This document shows positions 1 through 11,263 of a stretch of DNA of 64,000 nt, one piece after another (positions within the stretch are counted from its first letter, which is position 1; the number at the start of each line of letters is the position of its first letter). The notes below the pieces were generated by a model. It did not search any database, was not told where the DNA came from, and saw only the letters and a list, made by a program, of their open reading frames with translations. This DNA is from Puffinus mauretanicus (Eukaryota; Chordata; Aves; Procellariiformes; Procellariidae): contig JAJKFH010002994.1 in assembly GCA_023333565.1 (NCBI GenBank), positions 1,612,001 through 1,676,000 of the forward strand, written 5' to 3'. A program made the position numbers and the translations under genes.

Positions 1-2105
1 AAGCAGCAGAATTTAAAGTAATGATGAAAGACTGGCTTGAATGCCAAAATAGTTATGGGAAGGGTTAAACTAAAATGAAAATTGCAATTTTCTAGCTCAT
101 TTTTCTAAGGAGCTGAGTGTGAGAAATTTTTGCCTTGCTACCTGCAAAGCCTGACCTCATTGACAATCAGTTTAATATACCTGATGGAAAGCAGTCATGA
201 CATACACCGCTGTGTCAGTTTTCAATCCTTGGAACAAATACAAGGATGTGAAATATGAGGCAGGTAGTAATTGATTTGCCTTTTCTGAAATGTTACTGGA
301 AGAAAATAAAAATCAGTATTCTTACTTGAAGAAAACAAGGACATATGTTTGAGAATGGTTATTTGTATATAAATTTGATGCCAGAAGTTAAAATAGTGTT
401 TTCACTACTTTCTTTTTATATTGTTGGCTTAAACTGGAGATTTAAATAATTGATTCATGATTTAAAATGGCAAGCAGGAAATCTTAATTGACATGATTTA
501 TTTTAATCTTATTTTACATTTATAATTTTTAAATCTTTTCTTAAAAGCAGGTTCCTTGTGCTTGGCAGGACGTTACTTTTTGTCAGTCAGGAGGACAGGA
601 GTAGTCATTGATTTAAGATATGTCAACATATATCTATACAAACTTTTGATTTTGTTTTTTTGAGTCATTAAGTACTATTTGAGATCTTTCATTTATTAGA
701 CGCTGTGAGCTTTTAACTGATTATTTCTGTTAAGTTACATTTAGATGGGATTCAGTTAAAATGCACAAAGGAGTCATTAATGAGAGATCAAAATTTGTTT
801 TTAGCTCCCCCAACTTCCAAGATATTAATACTACCAGATCTTATCCTCCCCCAAGTTACAGCTAATCACCCTGCATCTTGATTTTGCTCATAGTTTGGAA
901 AAGGGAAAAACAAGCTGGCTTCCTTTTTCAAATCCCAGTTTAGTTCTCATCTCTGAATGAACCAGTAATCAAACTGAACTTGTTGAATAAACTGAAATGA
1001 AGAATTCACTTTCTTTCTGCACCTGCAGATGAAGCTAGTGTTGTAAAAAGCTGGTTCAGCACTCAACATGCTATTTCTAGCCACTTACTCAGTAACACCC
1101 ACCAGTTTGGTGTTTTGACTTTCTCTGAAATTATTGCAGCAAGCCTGGACTGCTTGTATATTTTGTATTTAGTGATTCTAGATTTCACTACAGTGTAGGC
1201 TGCCCTTATTTCACATTTTATTTTAAATAGGGCTGTTTTTAAAAGGACAAACATACTTGGTTTAAAATAAAGAATGACACTTTAAAAATTGTTTCACCTT
1301 TTAAACTGGTAAGTTCTTTGCTTTTGCTCACATTTTGCAAAATGTATCATAGTTGATACCACAAATTGTGGCTGATAATTGTTGGTTAGGAGGTATATAA
1401 AGTACTCTGCAACAAAGTTAATTTTTTCCTGGAATCGTCTAGAACAGTAAACTTGCAGTTCTTTGAGATATACTTACATTTGTATGTGACGTGTTCTAGC
1501 GCCTTTGCTAGTACAAAATTAGTACAGTGCACAAAAAGGAAGAAAATACGTATGCATGACGGGTAGGTATTTCGTAGCAAATTGCCATAGAGATTAACAG
1601 AGCAATGTATGTAATTGTAACCTGCACAAGGGCTGTACATGGACATAAGCAACATGACCTATACTGGTATGGTTCAAGTGCCAAATCCCTTAATATGAAT
1701 GCAGTTATACAATAGATGAGGATTAGTCCCATATGGGAAGCAAAATAGGTTAAGACAGTGTAACTACAGACATATATGGGCTGTAGTGTTATCATATAAC
1801 ACAATATTTGCCTCTACTGGAAAATTATACTACCGTAATTCTTATAATACACATAGGTACTCTAGCATTGAATTCAATATGTACAGAAGCCCAAGGAAAA
1901 ACTGGGCTTTGAAGCCAACAAGGAAATACCAAGCAGGCCTGTTGCTGGAGACAGGTGAGCGGCCAAAAGGGATGAATGCCTCTGACCTGTGGAGTCTGGT
2001 AACTTCTTGCCGCGATCTTGCTACAGTGCTGGATTTTTCTGATCTTAATTTCTTGCTGTGTATGACTGGTTTGTTTTTCTGTTAGGACTACACTATGAAC
2101 TTCTC

Positions 2106-2133
2106 GGAGGAGGAGAAAAGGGGGGAGGGGGAA
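2106..2133 (+). repeat. Homopurine tract
   Basis: 28 consecutive purines with runs of six and five G. Such tracts can form triplex or G-rich structures. Confidence 0.7.
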
Positions 2134-3264
2134 TGGAGGCAGTGAAAACACAGGTGGCTTGAGTTATATTTGGCTTTTTTGAACAGATTAATCACTTTGC
2201 TGACTTACACCGTCCCTATTCTGTACTTTTTAATTCTTTCTTAAGGAAGCATCTTAATGAACTGAGTCAGAAAACATTCTATTGACATAAGCCTTGTTGT
2301 GCGGTAAAGAAAATCTCTTTTTTTACAGTTTAGAAAATCGAGTGACTGCAGTTCTTCCGTGACACTGATGAAGCTAGTTAAACTCCTGCAACTGTTACAG
2401 ACTTGAAAACAAATGTTCTTCTCAGCTTCATTTAACTTAGGGATTCACAATTATAAATTGTCGTAACACTTTTTTTCAAGTAAATATACCAGCTGAAATT
2501 GATATCAATGCCCTTATTGATAAGAGTAGTGGCATTATGTGAGTATTACTTTCTGCTCTGTGTTAATTTTAGCTTAAGACAACAGTGTTACATAACAAGG
2601 AAACATGATTAAAAACAAAATATCAACTATTAATGAAAAGCATCTGAAGAGCTACTTTGAAGTATAGACTTTGCTGGTTGCTGGCTCGTAAGAACGAAGA
2701 GATAATCGTTCTTTCACTGGTGCTGAACTTGCCTTAAGCGAAAGCAGCTACTAAAGCCATGAGAATAAAATTCTTTTATTAGCAGCCTGAGATTCTGTAT
2801 TATTACGCTGTATCAAAAGCCTGTAAAGTGTGCATATGCCAGCATGATTCTAGGCAAGACAGAAAGGCCAGATTTTGTTCATATACCTTTTAATTTTATA
2901 TGGAAGACTTTTTGAGACCAACCATCTTCAGACCAGGTAAAATTACTGGAAGTATAAAGAGTGGATGGAAGATGATTATGAATGGAACGAATAGATAGAA
3001 TAGAAGCGTAAGATATGAATATGTCTACTTTTTAGTTTAATATTGCTAAGTAATTAATAAATACAAATTATTCATATCATGATTTTACTGCTGTGGTTGC
3101 AAATTTTGTAACGAATAGTGTATGCAAAACAGAGCCTGAAGAACTAAGTGCTGAAGCCTGAAAACATCTTGTGCATTAATTAACAAAAATCAGATGTTAA
3201 GGAGAACTGTGTAAGCGTTTCAAAGTTTTAATGTTTATTGTTTTCTTTCTCCCTTTTAAGTATC

Positions 3265-3332
3265 GATGGTACCATTTGCTTTAGAGGTAGGGACTTGAGG
3301 TCCCTTTGCTTTAGCAAAGGAAATTGGTATCA
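3265..3332. repeat. Nested inverted and direct repeats
   Basis: Holds GGGAC/GTCCC (5-bp arms, 5-nt loop), then CCTTTGC-TTTA-GCAAAGG (7-bp arms, 4-nt loop). The 10-mer TTTGCTTTAG occurs twice. TACCA near the left end pairs with TGGTA near the right end, enclosing both hairpins. Confidence 0.6.
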
Positions 3333-6300
3333 GAGCAGGGAATTCTTCCCAACTCTTCGTCTCCCAGATTACCAATGTAACTGATAGACTATCCTTCCCA
3401 TTTTTTTTTACTTTTTTTTTTCTCCATGTTCATGGATTTTTTGGTTTTGTTTCATTAAAAGCAGACGTTTGACTGGCCAAGGCTTTTACTTCTTTATCAC
3501 TAGCTGATTAAAATCAAACAGAAGATGCCCAGGAAAAAAGTGACTCTGGCCACTTTGTGCATTTGTTCTCTTGTTGTTGGAGTGGAAGCTACCCTCTGCC
3601 TAAGGTGGGTACCTATCAGTGATAGTATAGATATATTTTAATCCCAATTTCCTATCTAAATTGCTTCATAACTTTAAGTGCTTCCAAATATTTGCACAAT
3701 AACTGTCATAAACATAAGCATCCTGGTGTTAGTATAACTAAGAGCTTCGTAATGACAAAAGTTTTCTCTGGTTGCTGGCAGAATTTGTTTCCCAGTGCTA
3801 ACATTTATGCATGGCTATAGGGAGTTCATGTACTTACCTTTACCAAAAGGGTGAATACAGTTTGCACTTTGCCTTACTGGAAGCATTGAGAGTGACAGTA
3901 GATTTTGTTTGTGCAGGATGCTCTTCTGGGAAGTAAAGACATTCTCAATACTGAATTAGATTATTCTTAATTTAAATCTATGTTTATTCAAGTTTTTAGT
4001 TAAGCCTAACCTTAACATTCTCTGTAGTGATTAAAATACTGTGTTCACTTGCAGAATAGTCTTCTCTTTCAGTCTGGAGGTAGCAAGGCTAGGAAGAAAA
4101 AGGCCTCATAGGGGAAGGCCCCCATTTTTGTTCTGTCAATGCTTGTTTGTTTGTCATTACTCATAATAAATGTCTCATCTGTTATGCTGTCGTCTTAATT
4201 AAGAGGGCTCTGGTGTATAGAAGTCAAGACTGCAGTGGTCAACTAATGGTTTTTCTGGGGATGAATGTTTCACTATGGTAGAAAGGTCAAAACATAGGTT
4301 AAACAGACATTTAATTCCATAGTTTTCTTCCCAAATCCATGGAGATTTCACAGCCCTTTTCTGCTATAATTGTGGCAGAAGCATCGAAAATCCTAAAATG
4401 CAAGAAATCCAGTTATCAGGTACACCAGTAAAAGTGAGCTTGAGCTAAAAAAATGGTAAAGGCAAAAGCAGTTAAATTGGTTAGCAAAATAGTATCTTTG
4501 GTGCATAGTAACTATAATGCCTCACTTCTCTGGACCTCCACGAGCTGTTCTGTGCTTGAATAAATCTCAGCTAGAAGAGGAAGCTCTGTTCCAGTGATGT
4601 GCAGCTTCCTCCTTTGTCTGATGTTAATGCAAAATGTTCTCACTTGTAAAGAAGGTTTTTTCTTTTTAAATTTTTTTTTTCCAGAGAAGGAGGAGGGAAC
4701 AGTTAATAGAATTGTAGTGTGTTCATTTTTTATTGCTTTGTGGTTATGGAACTGTAATTTCTTCTGCTATACCTTTTGAGGCAGAATTATATGGATACAA
4801 CCGAGAAGAATGTTACCTGTGAAATGAGTTAGAAAGAAAGAAAAGAAATTTTTCATGAAGTTGCAGTTTGTTTCCTAATGAAAAAGATGTAGGAGAAGAG
4901 TCTGAACTAGCCTCCCTGCCCAACCAAAAGCATGATCTGCATTCCAGGAAGTTTGAAGTTATATATAGCTTATTTGTCAGTAATAATGAAAAAAGTGGAT
5001 TTTACAGTATAGAGTGTGTAAATTTTATTAGCTGCTATCATAAGGCTAAAGTATGCTTACGCTGGATCCACACTGTGTTTTGTGCTATTACCCAGGCAAT
5101 GTGAAAGAAAGCATTTTAAAAGGAAATTCAGGCAGAGGAGGTAAAAAGAATGCGGTAACTAAAAATGTAGCATTTATTGAAACTCACAGAATGAGAATCT
5201 CCCAAGCAGATATTTTCCAATTAAGTGTATAGTGAAACAGGTGGTCCAGCTGATTTTGTTGAAGTTTTTTGGTAACAGAAGACTGCTAATAAAGTGTCCT
5301 GGCCTCAGAGAGTGTTAGTCTGGATGGTTCAGTCCCTTGCTACATATTTTTTCCACAAGATGCATGCAAAAGCAAAAGGCACGCGAACTGAGTAATGGCT
5401 CACACTGTTAGTTCTGCAAAGGTCTGAAGAAAAACTGTTGGCAATCTAGTCTTGATTAAGCTACTAAATTTTATTCTAAAATACTTGGTATTTCATAACA
5501 GTATTTTAACTCATTAGCAGTTGCTACCTGAATGTTAATCATGACTAAATGTGGCCACGAGCAATACACTGAGATACAGCAGATTCAACAAACTACAGGT
5601 GCAGAATTTCTCAAGCTTCCATCGAAGGAGAGCACTCAGGTTCCCTCCCTTCCGGCTAGTGCAGGCTGTATATCCCAAGGGAATAACAATTTGGCAAAGA
5701 AAAATATACACGTTAGTAGATGAGTCATCCCTGGAGTTTTGCAATATGGTCTTTTACAAGAACAGGATAGACTATTGATTCTATAATGTATCTGAAACTG
5801 AAAATCATACTGAATTTTACGCATGATTACATTACTTGAGCAACTTGCTCTCGTGTCAGGTCTGTCACTGTTTGGTTTAAACTGTTGGTCAAACCGCCAT
5901 CCCTCCAGACATACAACCTGGATCTTAATGTCGAGGTCCAAGTTTGTCTTTGTGTTTTATCATTGCAGACTGGGTTCAAAACTGAAAGTGATTTATTGCC
6001 CAGCTTTGGTTCAAATAGAGACTACAGTGACAAACCTTAAAAAAACCACAGCCTTTTACCTAACTCTCTGTCATTCTGCAGCTCTTTTGTAGTCATTATC
6101 GTTGTCTTTGAATCTCCTTGGAGTGGAATATTTCAGGGGGGTCCAGGCATGCATTTATTAAGCTGTCTGCCTACCAGAATTATGTTGAATTTCATTTTTC
6201 TGATCTTGTCAGGCACTAAAATTACTCAGTCTTGCAGAAATCCATATTTCAATTATTTGCAGAATCTCATGATTTATGAATTTGCTTCCATCACAATAGG

Positions 6301-8669
6301 TTTAAAATATGTACATCTCAAAATGCAGATCATTCCCATATATGCTTGCAAATATAAACAAGCATGTGTTTTCTTTTGGCTACTTTATGTTCTCTGTCTG
6401 GGTGATGCATGAGAGAAGTAAGATACCAAAAGCAGCTTACTTCTTTCTTCCTAAAATCAGTACTGGTAGATCTAGTCAACAATGAATATTATTTCCGTAT
6501 TCAGTTCTTTCATAGACTTTGTTGCTATTTGCTATTCAGTGGGTTAATAGGCTTCTTTTTGTTACACGTATAGAAATGATTTCAAGTTAATCAGGATAAT
6601 ACAATATTTTTCAATTTATATCTTTCTAACATCTTGGTTCATTATTAATGCCCCTTCTGATGTAGCTTTCTGGGAAAGCTCTGGCAAAACCTGCAAAGCT
6701 GTTCATGGATGCGGCAGCATCCACCATTAAAGGGTATTTGGATAAATTAATACATTCAAAGGCATTTTGTAGTAAATACTTGGGAATCCTTTCAGGGAAA
6801 ACTGGAAGCTCTCACATCAGTTGTCTGTAAACAGTCCTGTCTGGACTGCAGGCATGGCACGTTTACTGGCAGCTCACCTGGGTTTAATTAAACTGACAGG
6901 AATACACCAGCGGTGTTAATGCATGCTGCTCCTGTGAGTCTTAGTGGGTTAACGTAGCCCTGCCTTTGAGCGCGCAAGGCATCTCTTCATCAGCTGCCTC
7001 CTACCCACGCCGCTGGCTGGTTTGTTGCTCATAAGAATGGCAGCATAGGGGAGGGTTGTGGCCAAGTAAGGGTAGCTCCTCAGTCTCTCAGGCGGTGCAC
7101 GTAGCGCAGAGTGAAGACCCAGCAGGACTGCTGCCCAGATGCTGAGTGGGTGCCTAGACAGACAGGACACTCTAGATGAGTAATAGCCCAGGAGAACGTC
7201 TTTGAATGCTCTGGTTGAAACAAGGCAGCTTCCTAAGTGCATAAAACTCCCGTGGCTTGACCTGCCGAGTATCAGCCAACCAGTTCTAGCTACCACCAAA
7301 TGTGTGTGTTCGTCTGGGGGGTCTCAGTTGCATTTGTTAGGTTCAGCCGTCAAAACAACTTTTGGTACCACAGCCAGATTCAGAATGGTGTAAGAAAATA
7401 TGTTGCTCTGTGTGTGTGGACTCGTGCCAAATGCCTAGAATAAACAGGTTCTGACTTGCTGCTACCATAGAAGGATTTAACTGCTGGTGACTTCTTGTAT
7501 GACACAGCTATGAGATCTCACGCTTAAATGAACCATCAAGAGAACAGAGCTGGTGAAGGGAGTATGATAGGGATAAAAAGCTACTTTTTATATTGCATTG
7601 GCACCTGGCATCCCTAGTGTGAGCTATGTAGGCAAACACTGCACTTTGTTCCGAGACAATCAGTCCATATCCTGACTGACAGAAATGAACAAATAAGGAA
7701 AAAAAAAAATTTGCTATAAAGAAATGAGCTGTAATCTTGCCTAACAAAAGTTGACTTGTACTGGATAGTGGCATTCTGTAGCCCACACAGCAAAAGTGGT
7801 TCGTCACAAAGTTTTGCAGGAATTTTTTGGCATGGCGTTGTCTTCGTGAACATGAAAATCATAATCAGAGAAAAGGACAAACAGGCAGTTAAAGGCAGGA
7901 TATCTATCAAGGAATGATGTCTATCAAAGCTGACAGAGTAAGGCTAGGTCACAGCGGGCCTTTTAGAAGCGACTGCAGATTTGTACCCAGCAGTGAAAAG
8001 CGGAGTGGATGGAAAGGTATGGCTTGTGACACTGAGGTAAGGGAGAAGGGGGACGATGCGAAGGGAGGGTGATGTCTGGTGCCAGTCACAGTGGCAGAGT
8101 TGCGGTATATTTGGCATTGAGGTCCCACATGACAAGCTGGCTCACAAGCTTGGTGCTGCAGACAAAAGAATGGCCAGCTAGTATAGCATGAAAAAGCATA
8201 AAGTGGGAGTGATATCTGGAAGCTTTAATGAATGGCAAAAGGGGAATCAAAAGTTTAAGAAGAGTTTAGAACTGGTGGTTTGGTGTTTGTGAGGAACACT
8301 TTCTGTTTAAACTGACTCTGTCTTTGGAAAATGTGGAATTTGGAAATTCCATTTTAGGAAAGAACAACTGAGTTTTTGCCATAACAGTATTAGTTAAAAA
8401 CCTGCTTTTAACTGTCTATAAACATCAAGTCTAGCAGTAGATGTCAAGAGTTGAGAGCAATATAGGATGTGCCCTGGAAATTCAAAATACATTTGGATCA
8501 AGAGATATTTAAGCTATCCAGAGTGAGAGTTAAATCCTGACGATCTGCCCTGTGGGGCCTTCCTTACAAGGTCTGAGATGTGGCTGGGCATCAAATATGG
8601 AAAATATTTGTACTAAAGGATATAGAGCCCAGATCCACTACTGCCTTGCTTTTGAAGAGAACAAAGATG

Positions 8670-8686
8670 AAAAAAAAAAAAAAAAA
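8670..8686 (+). repeat. A17 homopolymer
   Basis: An uninterrupted run of 17 A. No retrocopy or SINE body was recognised upstream. Confidence 0.85.
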
Positions 8687-8869
8687 GGCACAACTTGGAC
8701 TGTTTTCATTTCCTATTGCTAATGAACCTCTCTGCCGCAAGCAGCCAAGATGCATCAGTTTGAGTCTTCAACACCCTGCTTAGGCTCTATTTCCGCCTGT
8801 TCTTGTTGGGGTTTCTTTTTTATTTTGTTTTAAAGTAAATAAATAGTTCGCAGGAGGGGCTATTTGGTC

Positions 8870-9090
8870 GAAGGGTTGTTAACACCGCTCGGCGACAGCA
8901 GTTCGGTGCGGGGGGCGGGGAGGGAGGCTCCGCCCGGTGCCAGTGTTTGAGCGCCACCTAGCGGCGCGGCGCGGCACTGCAGCGGCTGCCGGGAGCCGGC
9001 GGGGAGCAGCCTCAGTTGCCGCAGCCTCCGCCGCCGCCGCGTCTGCAGGTTTGCTGTGCGGAGAAGTAGCGCGCAGCTGACGTTCACCTT
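8870..9090. promoter_or_regulatory. CpG island, candidate promoter
   Basis: About 29 CpG dinucleotides in roughly 220 bp within otherwise CpG-poor, AT-rich DNA. It contains a GC box (GGGGGCGGGG, 8911-8920), a CCGCCC inverse GC box near 8930 and a CCG-repeat near 9030. It lies 2 kb upstream of the SPNS3 ATG, so it could drive a non-coding first exon. It could also belong to a divergent minus-strand gene; in mammals UBE2G1 lies divergently upstream. No strong donor follows on the + strand. No UBE2G1 coding exon was recognised on either strand. Confidence 0.6.
8953..8967 (+). promoter_or_regulatory. CTCF-like motif
   Basis: GCCACCTAGCGGCGC matches the CTCF core model (GCCACCAGGGGGCGC) at 12 of 15 positions, and it lies inside the CpG island. 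This is a hand alignment only; binding is inferred. Confidence 0.4.
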
Positions 9091-10248
9091 GCCCGCCTTA
9101 AAGCCAACTGTAATTCTTCAACGTAATTTTGATATTTTTTGCATCTTTTTTTGTATCCACGGTTGTGGATGTAGATAAAGTTTTTAATCTCTACAAAGTT
9201 GTGCTGATTCTTTATTGCTCTCAAGTATGTCAACTCTTGACTTCATTGGTTTAATAAAGCAGTGGGATGCATAGATAATGTGACATTTACTCAGTGAAGG
9301 TTCTATAGTCGGTAGTAGAGAAAAAGGTAGTGGTGATAATATTGAATAGAGCAAAAATTGCTTCCTGATAGTAAGTTGACACACTCTGAAATGTTTTCAG
9401 ACACAAGGTGACTTATGTGGAGCTCGCTTGAGCAGGAGTGGGGAGAGATGCCCATAATCTATACCTAAATCCTCCCTGAGAAAGTTGAGAGCTAAGGTAT
9501 TATCAAAAAAAAAAGGCCCCTCTTGAAATAAAATTAATGTAGACTTACCTATGATTAAATTAAACATGCCTTCTGGTTCATGAAGAACTAGATCTTCATG
9601 AAATGAAGATAGAATGTAATACTACAGTGTTGAGCACGCAAGAGTAAAGGAGTCTGGATTTTACAACGTTGCCAAGAATACTAGGTGCTATTTCGTTTTT
9701 CAGTTTAGTCTGAAGTGTGAAACACACAGTTTTTAAAAAAAACAACGATAGACTCTGGTCTTCATGCATGAGTCATAAACTATAATCAGTACTCATTCCA
9801 ATTAGCTGTCTCACTCTTAAACTCTTACAGTTTACTGTTAATTTTCACTTTAAACTTTCTTAACAGGGTGCAAAAAGTAAATGACCTTCTGAAGTTGGTA
9901 ATCCACAAAATGGCTCAAAAGACATGTGACTAGTTATGTGTTTAAAAAATAATTAATATAATAGGAAAACTGATGCTAGAAGAATTAAATAAGAATACTT
10001 CTTCAAATCTGAGTGGCCAGAAGAAAGACAGGGAAGAAAGGTATCTACACACCCTGAGAGAACAAGAATGCCTTCCTGTGCCCTTCTTTCTTCCCCTTTC
10101 AGACCCCTTTTTGGGGGAGAAAGGGGAAGAAATCCCATTGCACAATTCAGAACTGTGGAATGTGCACAGTTCCAGCAGGGATGAAGAAGACTGTTTTTGT
10201 TTCCATCTCCATTTCTCTGCTTGCTGTAGCATTCTGGGTTGTTTGGGG

Positions 10249-10274
10249 TTTTGTTTGTTTGTTTGTTTGTTTTT
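10249..10274 (+). repeat. (GTTT)n microsatellite
   Basis: Five to six uninterrupted GTTT units, with T-rich ends. Confidence 0.85.
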
Positions 10275-10939
10275 GGTATTTTCCCCCTGAAAAAACCCAA
10301 ACCAGCAAGTAGTCTGGAGTATGAGTCTTCTGCTTAAATTGCTGATTTGACCTAAAAACTCAGGACCTAATTGGAAAGGATTTTTTTCTGCGGGTAGATC
10401 TGGCCAGTGCAAAGCAGATGGGTGGTAACAGGGAGAAGTGACTGGTCGGGTGGCAGGGACAAGGCTAGTCAGCCCTATTTTAAAGGCCAGGGGGGTGTGT
10501 GAGTGTGTCAGGAATAAAGATCTGAGGTGCAGAGGAAGCAAATGACTTGTCCAGAGTTGCACAAGAAGTCTGTGGTAAAGGAGGGCTCAAGGCAAAGACA
10601 AGTAACTGATCTAGCAAACAAGCTTCCCTTTTTTTCTTTCCCTCTCTTCTCTAGAAAGGCTGTTTTTAGCTCTGGCAACTCACTGACACCTTAGCAAACA
10701 TTATTATTAATTTTGCATATGCAGTTTCTGTGAGATCATTGCAAAGTTGAGCACTTTTATTTCTTGGATGCACAGTGGATTATTTTGGTTTTGTTTATGT
10801 TTACTCTTCCTTGTCTTCAAGGTACAGCACTTCAGCACTTTTGCTTTTGCAAAAACACAGGACTGCAGCTTCTTTCTTTGTAAAGTTCTTTCTACTGCAA
10901 GGAACATTTAATTTCAGTTTTTAGTGGCTGGGCTTCATT

Positions 10940-10948
10940 GCCGGAAAT
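10940..10948 (+). promoter_or_regulatory. ETS-like site upstream of SPNS3 exon 1
   Basis: GCCGGAAAT contains the GGAA core with the preferred CC flank. It is about 110 bp before the ATG, where a TATA-less start site could lie. A short motif, so weak evidence. Confidence 0.25.
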
Positions 10949-11055
10949 GACCGTAGGGATTGAAGTTCCTCATAGCCCGAACACAAAATTGACTTGCAGC
11001 TTGGTGCACTAAGGAAACACTTCATAATCTATGGTGATTTTCTGCACTGGGAAAT

Positions 11056-11263
11056 ATGCAAAACCCTGCTGCACATGAAAACACAGGCTTGCAGACCCAG
11101 CCGCCTCCTGAGGAGCAGAATTATGGAGCTACTGCAGCACATGTGGGACAAGGTCCACTCGTGTCTGTGTCAAGGAACAGTCCAGCAAAGAGAGATTACC
11201 TGATAAGTGCTGTGCTGTGCTATGCGAATTTAATAAGTTTCATGGATTGGTTCATTGTACCAG
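11056..11263 (+). CDS. SPNS3: SPNS3 exon 1: start, cytosolic N-tail and helix 1
   Basis: Encodes residues 1-69 plus the first base of G70. The N-tail is polar, with a PPP run at residues 16-18, and helix 1 starts near residue 49 ([19 protein letters not shown]). The ATG has A at -3 but C at +4. An in-frame TGA lies 21 nt upstream, so this ATG is the first usable one if the exon is contiguous here. The donor is CCAG|GTGAGAG, phase 1. The true 5' end of the exon is unknown; weak acceptor-like AGs at 10918 and 10999 would allow a spliced leader. Confidence 0.88.

Larger units (their letters stand above)
1..8869. other. Upstream intergenic (or distal-intron) DNA, no gene recognised
   Basis: AT-rich DNA without a recognisable coding exon on either strand. 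Contents noted are a 28-bp pure-purine tract (2106-2133), a cluster of inverted repeats at 3265-3332, a weak exon candidate at 3525-3604 and an A17 run at 8670-8686. It could be flanking DNA of UBE2G1, which neighbours SPNS3 in mammals, but nothing in the sequence proves this. Confidence 0.6.
9091..11055. other. Region between CpG island and SPNS3 coding start
   Basis: Holds a (GTTT)n microsatellite and two pyrimidine-rich stretches with AG near 10900-10918 that might accept a 5' UTR exon. A long minus-strand frame at 9942-10562 looks non-coding. No TATA box was recognised. Confidence 0.55.

Noticed and set aside
8670..8686. A17 run as the tail of a retrocopy or SINE
   Set aside because: No gene-like or tRNA-like body lies upstream, and no target duplication was seen.
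8860..9087. 75-codon minus-strand frame in the upstream CpG island, considered as UBE2G1 exon 1
   Set aside because: The start of UBE2G1 (MTELQSALLL) is not encoded here; the partial likeness CALLLRT is not enough.
9942..10562. 206-codon minus-strand open frame, the longest in the window
   Set aside because: It runs across the (GTTT)n microsatellite, giving KQTNKQTNK-type sequence, is low in complexity and shows no domain or exon structure.
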